Shown here in pieces: positions 1 through 11,057 of a stretch of DNA of 64,000 nt. The DNA comes from Pachyseris speciosa. Lineage: Eukaryota > Cnidaria > Anthozoa > Scleractinia > Pachyseridae. The stretch covers positions 352,501-416,500 of the forward strand of contig JAEMWC010000452.1 of assembly GCA_016490735.1 (NCBI GenBank), read 5' to 3'. The translations under genes were made by a program, and so were the position numbers. Numbering within the stretch: position 1 is the first letter of the stretch; each line of letters opens with the position of its first letter. A model generated the notes under the pieces. That model did no database searches. It had not been told where the DNA came from and saw only the letters and a program-made list of their open reading frames with translations.

Positions 1-249
1 TGTTACATATCACCTCAAAAGTATGAGAATTTATGGTTGGCTGCTCAGACTAGAGTGCGAGAAGTTCCACGCCTGCTTCCCGTGTGGAGTTACCACGTTG
101 TACGAAATTTTCACTCACGCTCTCGTGTTGCACGCGCTACACATATCCCTCACTGGAAGCAATCACCGGCGAGATCACGAGATATCCTCTTTTTTCCTTA
201 GCTACACAGAAGCATTCAGGTTTCGCTTTTATGACCAAATTAATTTTAC

Positions 250-796
250 CTGAGGCATTAAGGAACTAAGTTGCTCAAGTCCTTCTTTATATATCTCCTC
301 GGGAGTTATCGCAGTAGTTGTGAAGTAAGATAAAATCATGCGGTAAGTTTCCGTCCCGTTTAACTTCTGCGTGGTCCCCGGAAGAACCTTGGTGGTCTTG
401 TTCCCCGGGATACCGTCGGTGTACACGAAGTCCACGGGCAAATTCGCGAGACCGCTGGCCGAATCGTTGGAGACACAGTGTCGACTATGTTCAAATTCTA
501 AAAAGTGAATTAGTTTCAGCAGTGGTTCACCAATCCCTCTCACTAAAGCTTCTCTTATTGCTTCCTTTATTGTCTGACCATCGTGCTGCTTCTGCCACCG
601 ATCATGCACGCCGCGCTCCAACTTTGCCACGTACTGGGGTTTTAAATACAGCCTAGTGTACCACTCCTTTAGGACACCCACTGAGGTGTTCAACTGTGCC
701 ACCATTGGATACTTTTCTTTCAAAGCGTCCAATCCTGCTTTACAGTCTATAGACGAACGTACCATGCCTGCTTGAACTCCCAGGGCAATGTTATCT
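250..796 (-). CDS. DUF885 gene exon 4
   Basis: Acceptor TTTTTAACAG at 799-797, phase 2 start; 182 codons after the split Arg codon; donor CTCAG|GTAAAA. It carries the TTT-x-x-x-PEEIY signature at its end. Confidence 0.85.
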
Positions 797-3700
797 CTGT
801 TAAAAATTAAACAAATCAATGCAACAGTTGGGCAAGGAATTTCTTTAGCATCCAGCTGTGAGTTCTGTGGTACTTTAAAGCGATTTGTAAATGAACGTCA
901 TTGAGCGCTTTTAAAACAAAAACAATTTGTTTAGAGCGGTTTTCAATTGAGTGTCGAAAGTAATTCTGGTTTTACTTTGGTTTTGCATTGCTTCGCTCTG
1001 TGATTGGCCAGCAAAACTCGCGCCACTGTATCAACCAATGAGAAGCAAAACCAAAACCAATCGCGACTTGCACCCGCGCATTTTCCCGCGCTTTACTCCG
1101 GCTACATGTAATTGTTTCGTATTCTGATTGGCTCATTGCACTGCTTACTCCGGCTACATGTAATTGTTTCGTATTCTGATTGGCTCATTGCACTGCTTAC
1201 TTCTGTTGTGATTGGTCAGAGTAATTGCTTTGGTTTTGGTTTTACGACACTCAATTGAAAAGCGCTCTAACATCCAACTCAGTGTGAGTTCTGTGGTACC
1301 TTAAAGCGATTTGTAAACGAGCCTCATTGACCGCTTTTAAAACCAAAACCAATCACAAGAGACACAAACAGCGCCGGCAATGAGCCAATCAAAATACGAA
1401 GTAATTACATAAAATAGAAGAAAAAAAACTTTACAATTCAAGACAAGGAACCATCTGGAAAATACAATTGTACCAGCTACAAAGTAAGCAATGTAGTTTT
1501 TCAGTTGCCATCTCTGTGATAAACAGCCACCAACCTGTATCTTTCAAACGTCTTCTTATGTTTCATAGTGTTGTCAATCACTTGCTGAATATCCTCGTAG
1601 GTGCGCGGTTGCACGTGCCACGCGAAAGCATTTATGCCATACGAGACGTAACAGATAGGCTGCCAACAGAAGTAGTTTGGTCCCATCAACCAATCGCCTG
1701 CGTAATAGTTGGCGTCGTAGGGTGAGCCAAACACGTGTTGTAGGAAGTGCTTTGCCTGTTGGCATGACAACAAGAAAATTATTGCCCGAAGAATAACAAT
1801 ATTCCTAGGAATTCTTGTGATTACTTCGCTAAGATGAGGGAGGGAGCACGTTGCGTGTCGAACCCAAACACGGCTGCCAAGGAGAATAGGTTAGCTAGGG
1901 GTGCCAGTGCTACTGTATTTGCAGCTACTGTATCCACGGATTTAAAGTTTTCTGACTGGAAATTCCTCTTTCTGGCGTCCCTACTCTCAACATACGTCTC
2001 TTTCTCCACCATTAGTCCTATACACACCTACATGCTTGCTGCTACAAAGAGGAGGGCTTAGTCCAGTTTCTGTTAATTAGGGGTGCATTTCCTGAGGAAA
2101 TTAATGAATCAGAAAACTGCAGATTTTGCGTTTCTTTGCTAAAATCTACAAAGGGATTACGAATCCAAAGAATCCACACACTGAGTGGATTCATAAGATC
2201 AAATCTAAATCCGGATTTTTAGGCTTGAACAGGAGTCGAACCCAGAGCGAACCCATGATCTCTACGATACCGGTGCAGTGCTCTACCAACTGAGCTGTCC
2301 CACCGCGAAAATAAATTCGCCTGATCGCAGGTTAAAATAAGGGCCGCATCTGAGTTGCGAAGAATTCAATAAACGATGCGGATGTTACTCAGTAATCGAG
2401 TAAATACGGTCACTAGATGGTGCCCATTCACACAAGCGCAATTCGTATATACCACTCCAGGGCCTCCTGATTAAGGGTAACGCGAGCTCTCTGAGATAGC
2501 TTAAAGCCATATCCAATTTTGGGAAAACACCAACGCATTTACAGTATTAACAAACAAATATTCGCGAAATGTTTTGCTTGTGCGTGGTGCGTTTGGGCTA
2601 ACGCGAGTGCGAACTGTGACAATGCTATTTCAAGAGCGTTAAAACGTTATTCCTGACTGAAAGAAATATACCAGATCCTAGATAACCTTCCATACTCTAG
2701 TAAGGGTAGAAGAAGAAGTAGAGTGCGAGTAGTCTCTAATTTCAGTGATGGATTGTAGAGATATCCGAGAAATATGCAAACCGGGCAAAGCTCCGATTAG
2801 CAATGAACTTGGTTATCTAAAGACTGAAAGTTTATCACCAGTCGATTCGAAGTCCTTAGATATAAGAGCACTCGAGATAAAAAAAAATGCATTTTTGCAG
2901 ACTGAATACAAGTAACAAATCAAAGCCATCAGCTGACATGAAGCCATGCTCGAGAGCTTTACCTGGATAGTCGCACTTTGCAGTTTATCTATACTCAAAA
3001 TTACGAACCATCATTTTTAACATCAACCATGAAGGTTGGGTTCTGGGATAGGAGATGTTAAAGGAGCTACATCACGGTCTTCGGATTTTGAAAAGTTTTA
3101 GCCTCAATTTTTCAAAAAGGTCATTTGTAGTCCGTTTCAATCTTCTCCATCCTTCACCATCGTCGCCATATTTTTATTCTTGTCTCTTTGGTGCTTATCT
3201 GCCTTGACAAATTGTTATTTTACTGTTTTAAAACTTAATTTTTGATCTTATATCATTCTTAGTTATTTGTTGTAAGCATTATTTCAATCTAGTTCTTTTC
3301 ACTTTTACTTTGTGTTTTACCTGCAAACTAGCTGGTGAGATTGTCCTCACAAAAGCTAAGTGTATAGACACAATAAACTTAACTTGAACTTAAATAACCC
3401 ATATTTTTAAAGTCTCTTATCATGACCTAAAATATCGTGACCGAGCTCCTTTAAATAAATACGCTATTGCAAACTGAGATAAGCGGTGAAAAGACAGCAA
3501 ACGCATTTCATGCCGCCAGAGCTTCCTTACAAACTGTCTTTTGAGCCCTGTAATTGTGCGCAGGATGGATGCTTTGTACCTGTGATAATGCTTTTCCTTC
3601 TCGTGCCTTCAGTTTTGTCGTGTCCACGTCAAGTTTTTGCAGTTTTTTCAGCAATGCGAAAGCGGCATCTGTTTTCTTCTTCAGAGCTTCTGGGGAGGGG

Positions 3701-5291
3701 TCGTAAGGAAAATATCTACAGAGAGGAGAAGTTTATGGATTATCGCAATCAGCGTGCGCAGTGGAGCGTTAAAAAAGGTCACGAGAACGTTGGATATTCC
3801 TATGTCATCGCTTTCTACACCTTTCCCCAACCTCTGAGAGCCTGGACTGTTAACAAACTGCAGTCACCGGTAATTTCGTCAGGTCTAGCTGAGTTTAGAG
3901 TGGAACTGCGCGATGGAGAGTTCCTACTTTTTAAAAGGGATTCTCCGCCGGCAAAATTTGCTATTCGTTTGCAGAGCAACCGTTGAGCTGAAACAAGTCT
4001 CCCTAGAAGGAAAAAGTGTAGAAAGTCAATATTTTGAAACCAAGTATGGTTCTCTCACGGCTCCCAAGTGAAGTGATTTTAAGTCGTTTGATTACAATGA
4101 GCATGAATTCGCTGACGAACAATAACAAATTATTGCGTGAGGTTACAGGAAACTGATCATGTTTCCGAGAGGTAGCACCTTCCCTTTCCTCGGAGTACCG
4201 CATTTCTAAGCTTTCATGCTCATCTCCCAAAGCTTCCCACTAAACCTCTTTCATTTTAAGGCCCACGAACTTGAGCTCAACAACTGCAACTTGCATTTCA
4301 ACGCTTGCTTATCGACCAATTTATCTGTTTTTACAGAGCTTTATCGGTCTTTATCTACTGTAGCTCACTGTTTTCCCAAGACTATGCTCGGATGTAATGC
4401 GATAATAAAATCCTATTTGGAGAAGTGAAATTCCGAGGCCATTTATTCAACTACTTGGCACGGAACTTTAATCGTCTTTAAAGGCGTCACCAAATTGTCA
4501 TGACAACGTACCTACATAAAATTTTCTGCCAGAAAAAGTCTCCATGTATGGCGAACTTGTAGACGACAACGTTGACAGAATGGATGAAGCTTTTTTCCGA
4601 CCGCCAAAGAATGTCTAACGAGACGTGTTCCTCCTCGATCGTTTGGCATAAGAGCATTTACTTGACTCCATCACAACAGACTGATATCGAGTTATAATTG
4701 AATTTCAAGGGGGAACAAGAGATTCACAAATCATGGACAGAATAATACTTCCTGAGTTTCATTTTACCGATCTAGCAAACAGCATGCGAAACTTTGAAAT
4801 CGATAACTGTACCCTGCCTCTCCTTACGAAAAGCTTTCTTTAACCCGATCAGATTTAGACCTCCTAAAAATCGATCCACCTATTTAAACGACCTAAAGCT
4901 AAACATCATAATGAACTGCATCGACCTCACACCTGGTTTTGACATATTCGACAATTTCTTCTCCCTGTAAATCTGGCATCCATGCAATGTTGTTAGGGTT
5001 GTGTTCAAAGTACGAGCTTTTAACCTCCTCCAGTAACACAGGCAAGCCAACGCGAACCGCTTCGGCAGAAAAGTTGCACAATGGTCCGACCTTAGCCTTT
5101 GACGTTGAACGCTTCGCCAGCGAGGGGGTCTGAGTTGTGCAATTTTCATCGGCAGCATGAATCCTCACGGATCCTATAATAACCAGCACCACACCAATTA
5201 AAACACAAAGCAAGCCAACCATTAACAGGACGGTGTTGCTGCAGATGGAAGCGTCGTCTTCACGTTTGTTTCTGCGGTATGGTACGGCCAT
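250..5291 (-). CDS. DUF885-family membrane protein gene, 5' part (exons 1-4; rest off window)
   Basis: Four exons on the minus strand join in phase: 4933-5291, 3580-3715, 1535-1755, 250-796. Each has GT donors and AG acceptors, and phases 2, 0 and 2 close exactly. They give the first 421 residues. The N-terminus is a short basic cytoplasmic segment, then one hydrophobic membrane span at about residues 21-45, then an extracellular-type region with Cys and N-glycosylation sites. Exon 3 has GDWLMGPNYFCWQP and exon 4 has YRMILSYFTTTAITPEEIY, which I recognise as the DUF885 signature (Thr-Thr followed by PEEI.. G). DUF885 proteins are predicted zinc metallopeptidase-like; their His-rich catalytic motif is nearer the C-terminus and would lie beyond position 1, so activity cannot be judged. 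Exon 4 ends at a donor (GT at 249-248) and no further exon is visible in 1-229. The ATG at 5291 is chosen because it opens the anchor. Confidence 0.85.
931..1270. mobile_element. MITE with ~26-bp terminal inverted repeats in DUF885 intron 3
   Basis: The ends TTAGAGCG.TTTTCAATTG and CAATTGAAAAGCGCTCTAA are inverted copies. The interior is rich in CCAAT-type motifs (ATTGGC, ATTGGT). A 52-bp unit starting TTACTCCGGCTACATG is directly duplicated at about 1094-1197. About 65 bp flanking each side (849-915 and 1283-1345, starting GTGAGTTCTGTGGTAC) are direct repeats far longer than a target duplication. A diverged copy lies at 11216-11463. Confidence 0.75.
1535..1755 (-). CDS. DUF885 gene exon 3
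   Basis: Acceptor CAG at 1758-1756, phase 0 start at AKHFLQHVFGSPYD, 73 codons plus 2 nt, donor ACAG|GTTGG. It includes the conserved-looking GDWLMGPNYFCWQP and RPRTYEDIQQV-type segment. Confidence 0.85.
1756..3579 (-). other. DUF885 intron 2 (non-coding)
   Basis: Intron between exons 2 and 3. Apart from the tRNA-like repeat at 2221-2310 and an AT-rich segment near 3230-3390 ending AATAAACTTAACTTGAACTT (retroelement-tail-like), nothing supportable was seen. Open frames here read as chance or repeat-derived. Confidence 0.6.
2221..2310 (-). repeat. tRNA-derived sequence (SINE head or tRNA pseudogene)
   Basis: On the minus strand there is an A-box-like AGCTCAGTTGGTAGAGC and a B-box GGGTTCGACTCC at tRNA spacing. 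The anticodon arm pairs poorly (loop CCGGTAT, formally anticodon GGT) and position 33 is not U, so this is not a functional tRNA. It is probably a tRNA-Thr-like SINE head. Confidence 0.6.
3580..3715 (-). CDS. DUF885 gene exon 2
   Basis: Starts after a TAG acceptor with one nucleotide completing an Arg codon, then YFPYDPSPEALKKKTDAA and a Lys-rich helical stretch. It ends at ...LSQ with donor CAG|GTAC, phase 0. Found by reading the minus strand; it has no ATG of its own. Confidence 0.85.
3716..4932 (-). other. DUF885 intron 1 (non-coding)
   Basis: Intron between exons 1 and 2. No repeat termini, RNA gene or convincing exon was seen. Confidence 0.6.
4933..5291 (-). CDS. DUF885 gene exon 1 (start, membrane anchor)
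   Basis: 119 codons plus 2 nt. It starts at the ATG ending 5289 and contains the transmembrane segment TVLLMVGLLCVLIGVVLVII. The donor is AG|GTGTGAGG, ending in phase 2. Confidence 0.85.
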
Positions 5292-5507
5292 TATTGTTTT
5301 TCTGCGTGACTACAATGTCCTTTGTGGTTGTAAAACGAGACCATCAACACTGTGCTTAACAAGATTATGTCAACAGACATGTCATTAGTCTGTCTGGGAA
5401 AGAAGTTGTTATCACAGCGAGCGTGTGAAAGTCTCAGGTACTCACTCAGAGCGCCGAAAAATAGAATATGCCCACTCAATCCTTTCTTTTTTTCTCAAGC
5501 ATAATCA

Positions 5508-5776
5508 TGGGGAGCAGGGTTGGCGCAGTGGTGAGAGCACTCGCCTTCCACCAATGTGTCCCGGGTTCGATTCCCGGACTCGGCGTCATATGTGGGCTGA
5601 GTTTGTTGGTTCTCTACTCTGCTCCGAGAGGTTTTTCTCCGGGTACTCCGGTTTTCCCCACTCCTCAAAACCAACATTTGATTTAGTTTGATTTGATTTG
5701 AGATTTGTAATTAGTAGGCGAAGAGCCACCTTGTGGAAGTACTACTAATAAATCGTTTATTATTATAATAATAATA

Positions 5777-5807
<31 letters not shown>

Positions 5808-5825
5808 TATTATTATTAATCAACT
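5508..5825 (+). repeat. tRNA-derived SINE, copy 1, with ATT-repeat tail
   Basis: The head GGCGCAGTGGTGAGAGC (A box) and GGGTTCGATTCC (B box) resembles tRNA-Gly (loop CTTCCAC, anticodon TCC). The body has CTCTGCTCCGAGAGG and TTCTCCGGGTACTCCGG, followed by an AATTAGTAG segment and an (ATT)n tail. The central motif resembles the conserved domain described for eumetazoan 'Nin' SINEs, from memory and unchecked. Copy 2 is at 10738-11165. Confidence 0.85.
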
Positions 5826-6208
5826 GGAAACTAATATAATATACAACAGCACGTGAAGATCTCTTTACTTGATATTTTTTTCTGTGACGAGTTTCCTGTC
5901 GATGTCTTTATGATTTTAATTCAGCTCTCTGACATCGTCTACATCATGTCTACGACTGTGCGCAGATTGCTTCAGGGAGAAACATTTTATAATTCCGGGA
6001 AGCAGCAAAAAAACTCGATTGGTGAATTTGAAATCCTCACGGGAATGTCACCGAAAAAATCGGGAAGGATATATCATAACTAACAAAGTATTACTCAAAA
6101 AGCGTGTGAAAAAAAAACGTCTGATACTGATTGCAGGTGATATGTCTCGCGGGACGAGTTTTGCGCAGCAGTGGAGGATTTATCGCTGACAGTCAACTGC
6201 GCGCCAAT

Positions 6209-6421
6209 CTCGTACCCAGAGTCCTCAGGCTCTTTGGCCAGCGGTTAGTCGCCAGGAGAGACTCTGGGATAATGGAAAAAAATCAAAATTTTTGATTGGC
6301 TGGCCCGTAACGGCTTCCATTGTTTTACCCCAGATTTTCTGGGAAAATGGCGGTCCATTATCCCAGAGTCTCTCCGGGCGTCCACCTGCTGATTAGACAG
6401 CCCGAGGACTCTGGGTACGAG
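6209..6421. mobile_element. MITE with 18-bp perfect TIRs
   Basis: CTCGTACCCAGAGTCCTC at 6209-6226 is the exact reverse complement of 6404-6421. An internal inverted pair (GACTCTGGGATAATGG, about 6261-6276, and its complement at about 6354-6370) makes a long stem. Flanks share CTGACTG/CAACTGCGCGC-like sequence. Confidence 0.75.
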
Positions 6422-6695
6422 ACTGACTGCGCGCAACTGATGACACCATCATACATAGGCACGATTCCGCCGCTCACCCTCCTTCTCGGGAAGAGGGTGA
6501 TCATGAGCGCGGGCTCATTTCCCGAAACAGCAGTTGGTAACATACACTTAATATACACTTGTATACTTTTTCTTGTTCCTTTTATTAGCACAAACTATTA
6601 TGGAGAAAGCCTTCGAATTCAAATCCGTTTGGCTAGGGCTTTAGACTGCTGCCGAAATCAGCAAGCAAGAAAAGATGATCTCTCTTAAAGGCCCT

Positions 6696-6990
6696 GGCCA
6701 AACGGACTCGCAAGTAGACGCAAGTTGAAAACTTGCGTCTACTTGCAACTCCGTTTTCGGACCAGGGCTTGCGTGAGCTTGCGTTGCCTTGCGATGACTT
6801 GCGCTCACTTTGGTCGAGATCAAATCTTTTCACGCAAGTCGACAGACGTTTTTCACCGTTTGGCCACCCAACCAAGTTGAGTGACATCCGTTGGTTGTTA
6901 TAACAAACTATTAGCCAATAAAATACAAGCCTGTAGCCTTTTTTTGCGACTTGCATGTACTTGCGAGGAAACTTGCGAGTCCGTTTGGCC
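6696..6990. mobile_element. MITE with 20-bp perfect TIRs, ACTTGCG-rich
   Basis: GGCCAAACGGACTCGCAAGT at 6696-6715 is mirrored at 6971-6990. The interior repeats ACTTGCG/CGCAAGT many times and has a short perfect hairpin at about 6711-6745. Confidence 0.8.
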
Positions 6991-8960
6991 ACGCAACGCA
7001 AGTCTCTACGCAAGTTCCAACTGGCGGCTACTTGCTTGACTAAGCAATGAATATTTTAATTAGTTTACTTACTGACGATAACAAACGCCTGCCATGAAAA
7101 CGAAAGAACTGTCAGAAAGAATAAATACAAATGTATTCCTCGCATTTTCTGGCGCTTTTGCAAAAAACACCAGCCCTGGTTCCGTTAGCCTGCGTCGCAG
7201 ACAGTGACAAGTCCGGCTGCAACGCAGTCTATGGTTGAGTATAGCCTTGTTTTCACGGGTATCCAACTGTTGTAAAAACAAAAACAAAGACAAAAAACAG
7301 TTCGTTAGCTATAAGAATTGAAAACATAGCCCTCTGTTATTACAGGTGGTTGTTAGGTGTCTCTTGGTATATAGATGGGAACTGAAAAAGCAGTCGCATC
7401 ACATGAAAAGAGTGATTGTAATTTCTTAAGTGTGTTTCGGGACAAAATAAAACTATACATCAGATAATTAAAAGCTTATGAATTGCAAATCCTGAAAATG
7501 GCTCTTGATTGGATCTTGATAGAATTTTGATACCAGTTCTTCAAATCCCACTCCTTGATGTGCGAGTTCAAGACCTTTAAGGAAAGAAGTCTGGCTGTAG
7601 GTTTTTTTTTTAACGCTATCATTATTTCAGTGTCGATATAGAGCATGCATTAACACTCACTTGACTATAGCTTGATAGTCCTTACCCTTCGCCGAGAGCT
7701 AAGAACAGATAGCTCCTTGAACACGTCTCTGCGAAATTTAATTTCGAAAGTTCGATTTATTTTCAACAATGAAGAACCAAATAAAATATAATTTGACTTA
7801 CTCCCGTCACGGTGATTAAGCTAAGACGGAGACCCACAACATGACGCAGTTTCCATCAATTTCTTTCTTGTACAGTATTGAGACCGTTATCATCTGCGTT
7901 TTCCAAGCCGGTTCACAAAGCGTTTCCAGTTTTGAATCGTGCGCACGACATGTGGCGCGCAGCAAAATTTGTGGGAGGACTAGGGAGAGCCGCAGATCCT
8001 GGTTCTTACTGGTAATTAAAATATTCTGTCTACCAGACTGGCGGCGTCTAGCGACTTTTCTCTTGACTCTATTGTAAATCAAACCTTTTTTACAAGCCAC
8101 CCACCTACACCTAGCTACCGCGGCCACTTTCGGGAGCTGTCGACAGGGATCAGGGGATTTTTGAAGGCGGGTAGAAAGGCGAGGCAGAGACACCAAGAAT
8201 CAACTATGCTGACGGCGCAGGGGAGCAAATTCTTTAAAGCCTCTGTTACAGGGGCACGTTTGGAGAACGGTACTGTGTGTGCAAAGTGCTAGAAATGAGA
8301 AAAGACGAAGTAAATACTCCGTGTTCTCCCCTGTCAAGCACCTGACACGCAGAAAAAAAAAACAACCCGAGACTGAGACTTAAATGCATTTTTTATTTGT
8401 CAGACGCCAACCTCCAACAGCTGACGAATGTTAACGACTCAAGCGTGAGTCCCCAAGGAAAGCGAACCGTCAAAGAGAGACGTTGACGCCCAGTAAGAGC
8501 GTCAAATCTTGGAAATATTTACAAACTTAGTAATGAAGGCCTACGTTGTGGTTATTTTTGTAAGTTGTTGTTCCTGCCATCATCGTCATTGCTGCTATAT
8601 TTGTTGCTTTTGTTTCACTTGTTGTTGACAAGACTTTGCGCTCCTTTTTGTCCAGAACTCGGTTCACGAAAACCAAGCCTAGACTGTGGAACTAAGGTTT
8701 CCGAAACTTACATTCCAGCTTTGGGAGTAAGAAATACATTAAGTTATGTATCCTTTTCTCCGCAAAGCGGGTAATTTTGTTTGAGGAGAAGGAAGAAAAA
8801 AAGACTTCTCTCGCCAGGGTAAGAGGAAACCTAACAAAAGTCTGGACACGTTTATCCAGCTTAGAAGAATCGGAGAATGTGCGGGGTGTCCGAGAGTGGA
8901 TGTCGTTTGCAGAAAATTAAAATCTCTCTGTACAACTGCGTACAATAAAATATTATAATA
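6991..8960. other. Intergenic region upstream of the DUF885 gene and 3' of PPM1G
   Basis: No gene supported. One open frame of 126 codons on the minus strand (7816-8196) has no recognisable motif and no splice context. A TTTATT on the plus strand at 8392-8397 would be an AATAAA for PPM1G, about 560 nt past its stop; this is tentative. Confidence 0.5.
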
Positions 8961-9140
8961 TTAAGAGTCATCTGCTTTGGTCCGCTTGTCTGCCGGGTTT
9001 TCGTCGTCTTGTACTTTTCGCTTCTTGTTGTTGTTCTCTGCGGCACTCGGCGCAGAATTAAACAGAACTAAAATGGTGGTCATGTTATCACAACCTGAAC
9101 CATCTCCACTCGTGTCTGGTGCTAAACAGGCATCTAGCAA
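8961..9140 (-). CDS. PPM1G: PPM1G exon 11 (C-terminus and stop)
   Basis: [20 protein letters not shown] carries the last metal-binding Asp. After the PP2C fold comes a basic tail (KKRKVQ, KRTK) ending ADDS and TAA. Acceptor TTTTGCAG. Confidence 0.95.
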   Translation of the reverse strand: MLDACLAPDTSGDGSGCDNMTTILVLFNSAPSAAENNNKKRKVQDDENPADKRTKADDS

Positions 9141-11021
9141 CTGCAAAAGAGAGTCATATGAGGCGAAATCTCACTTCAACTTAAATTACGCACTAACAAA
9201 ATCAAAACCAACCGAAAAAAAGTGCATCGCATGACACAAGCGCCGACGCGAGAAGAAATTTTCCATTTCCTTACGCTTCATTACGCCTGACTTGTACATG
9301 CATTTGGATTTGTTTCAAGTAAGAACATCGGAAACGTAAGCTAAGTGAAGCATGGCCTGTCCGCCATATTGGAGGATCACTCCAACTATGCATGTGTGTA
9401 CGGTATTCTTGCAGCCGCGTTTGCATCAGCGTTTGCGCATGCTTGAGGCCTGCGTTAGCGTCGAACCTGTGAACCAGGCCTTCATCCTGTTACTTGTTGT
9501 CTATGCAGTACCTGCTCGCGTGCGTTTCGGGTGTGACCAGGGCAAAACTTCAAGAATTGCAAGACAAAAACAAGGGACACAGAGCGGGGTCAATTCCATT
9601 CTAAAACGTGAATTATGTACTTAATGCTACTAAAATAAGACAAATGAATAAGGTCCGACATCACGATAAGATAAGATGGAAAGATTACAGATGGGGCGTT
9701 TGTGAACAGCAGTTGAGCTTAGAGATTCCAAAGCAGATTAAACTAGTTTAGGGAAACGTTTGCCGAAGTTTTTTTTTGTTTTTTTTGTTTTTGTTTTTGT
9801 TTTGTTTTGTTTGTTTTGTTTTGTTTTTAAAGCATCTGTTACACCTTAATCGCAGTTCCAATTTGGAGTTTGTCAATTCAAAATGAAAGTCTGAGCAGTA
9901 TTACCGTATGAAGTTTCCAATAAAGAATTTGAAATCCAAATTCAAAATTGGATCAATACATTTTAGGAGATAAGTCATTAATATCTCAAAAGAATAATCC
10001 GATTCCAAAACATAATTCCTCTGCGCAGATTTCCTATTATCTTGATAACCATCACCACGTCTGAGACGAGCTTATTATCAATTATTCTTCTTGTTAACAT
10101 TTAAAAGTATTGGGGATGACCCTGAATTTGACACAGATCACACGAACCGGGTTATCTCAGTTTGCCCATTTGCTGAGATGCAAACACGTCTTTGAAACAC
10201 GCCAAAAATCCGCAACCCAATTACATTGAAACACGTAGTCCATAGTTAGTTCCTCTCTTCTACCTGTGGTTGGTCAGGATCGCAGTTTATCGAATCCTAT
10301 AAATACCTTGAAGTGCACCTAGACCCAAATTTTTGTTTTGTTTTTTGTTTTTTCGCTAAAAGAAATCTTTGCACCTGTTTGAAACGCATTGCGCCTTTTT
10401 CCTTTTTTTTTAATTTTTATTTTTATTTTTATTTTTTTTTACCAAATCTTGACTAGTTATTTTGACTTTTCTAGGGTGTTAAAGTTGCAAAATCTGGCCA
10501 TCATCTGTCCCACGACCGAGTCAGAAGGGGCTTGGGTCTATTCTCGATTCGACGTCACAAACTGCTTTACATCGCATAAAGTCTTTGTAAACATGCATGC
10601 GAAGCAGTTTGTGACGTCAAATAGTTATTGATACCTGTTTAACCACCGGGGATGAGACGAATTTTTTCCACGTCACCTGTTTCACCGAGGCAAGAATTTC
10701 TCACAGGCAAATTCTCCCTCAGGGCACTATTTGCTTTTGGGGGAGCAGAATCGGCGCAGTGGTGAGAGCGCTCGTCTTCCACCAATGTGTCCCGGGTTCG
10801 ATTCCCGGACTCGGCGTCATAAGTGGGCTGAGTTTGTTGGTTCTCTACTCTGCTCCGAGAGGTTTTTCTCCGGGTTCTCCGGTTTTCCTCTCTCCACAAA
10901 AACCAACATTTGATTTCGTTTCATTTATTTAGAGTTGATTTGATTTAGTCTCCCCAATTAGTAGAGCGTCTGTGCTCGGCTAAATACATTTGAGACTTAA
11001 ATAAAGTGATTATTATTATTA

Positions 11022-11057
<36 letters not shown>

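Noticed and set aside
1821..2061. 68-75-codon frames on both strands as exons of the DUF885 gene
   Set aside because: Exons 2 and 3 join in perfect phase without them and no splice sites fit; repeat-like sequence.
2221..2310. Functional tRNA gene
   Set aside because: A and B boxes are present but the anticodon and acceptor stems do not pair; it is tRNA-derived.
7816..8196. 126-codon minus-strand ORF as a gene
   Set aside because: No motif, no splice context, and overlapping frames on the other strand; probably chance.
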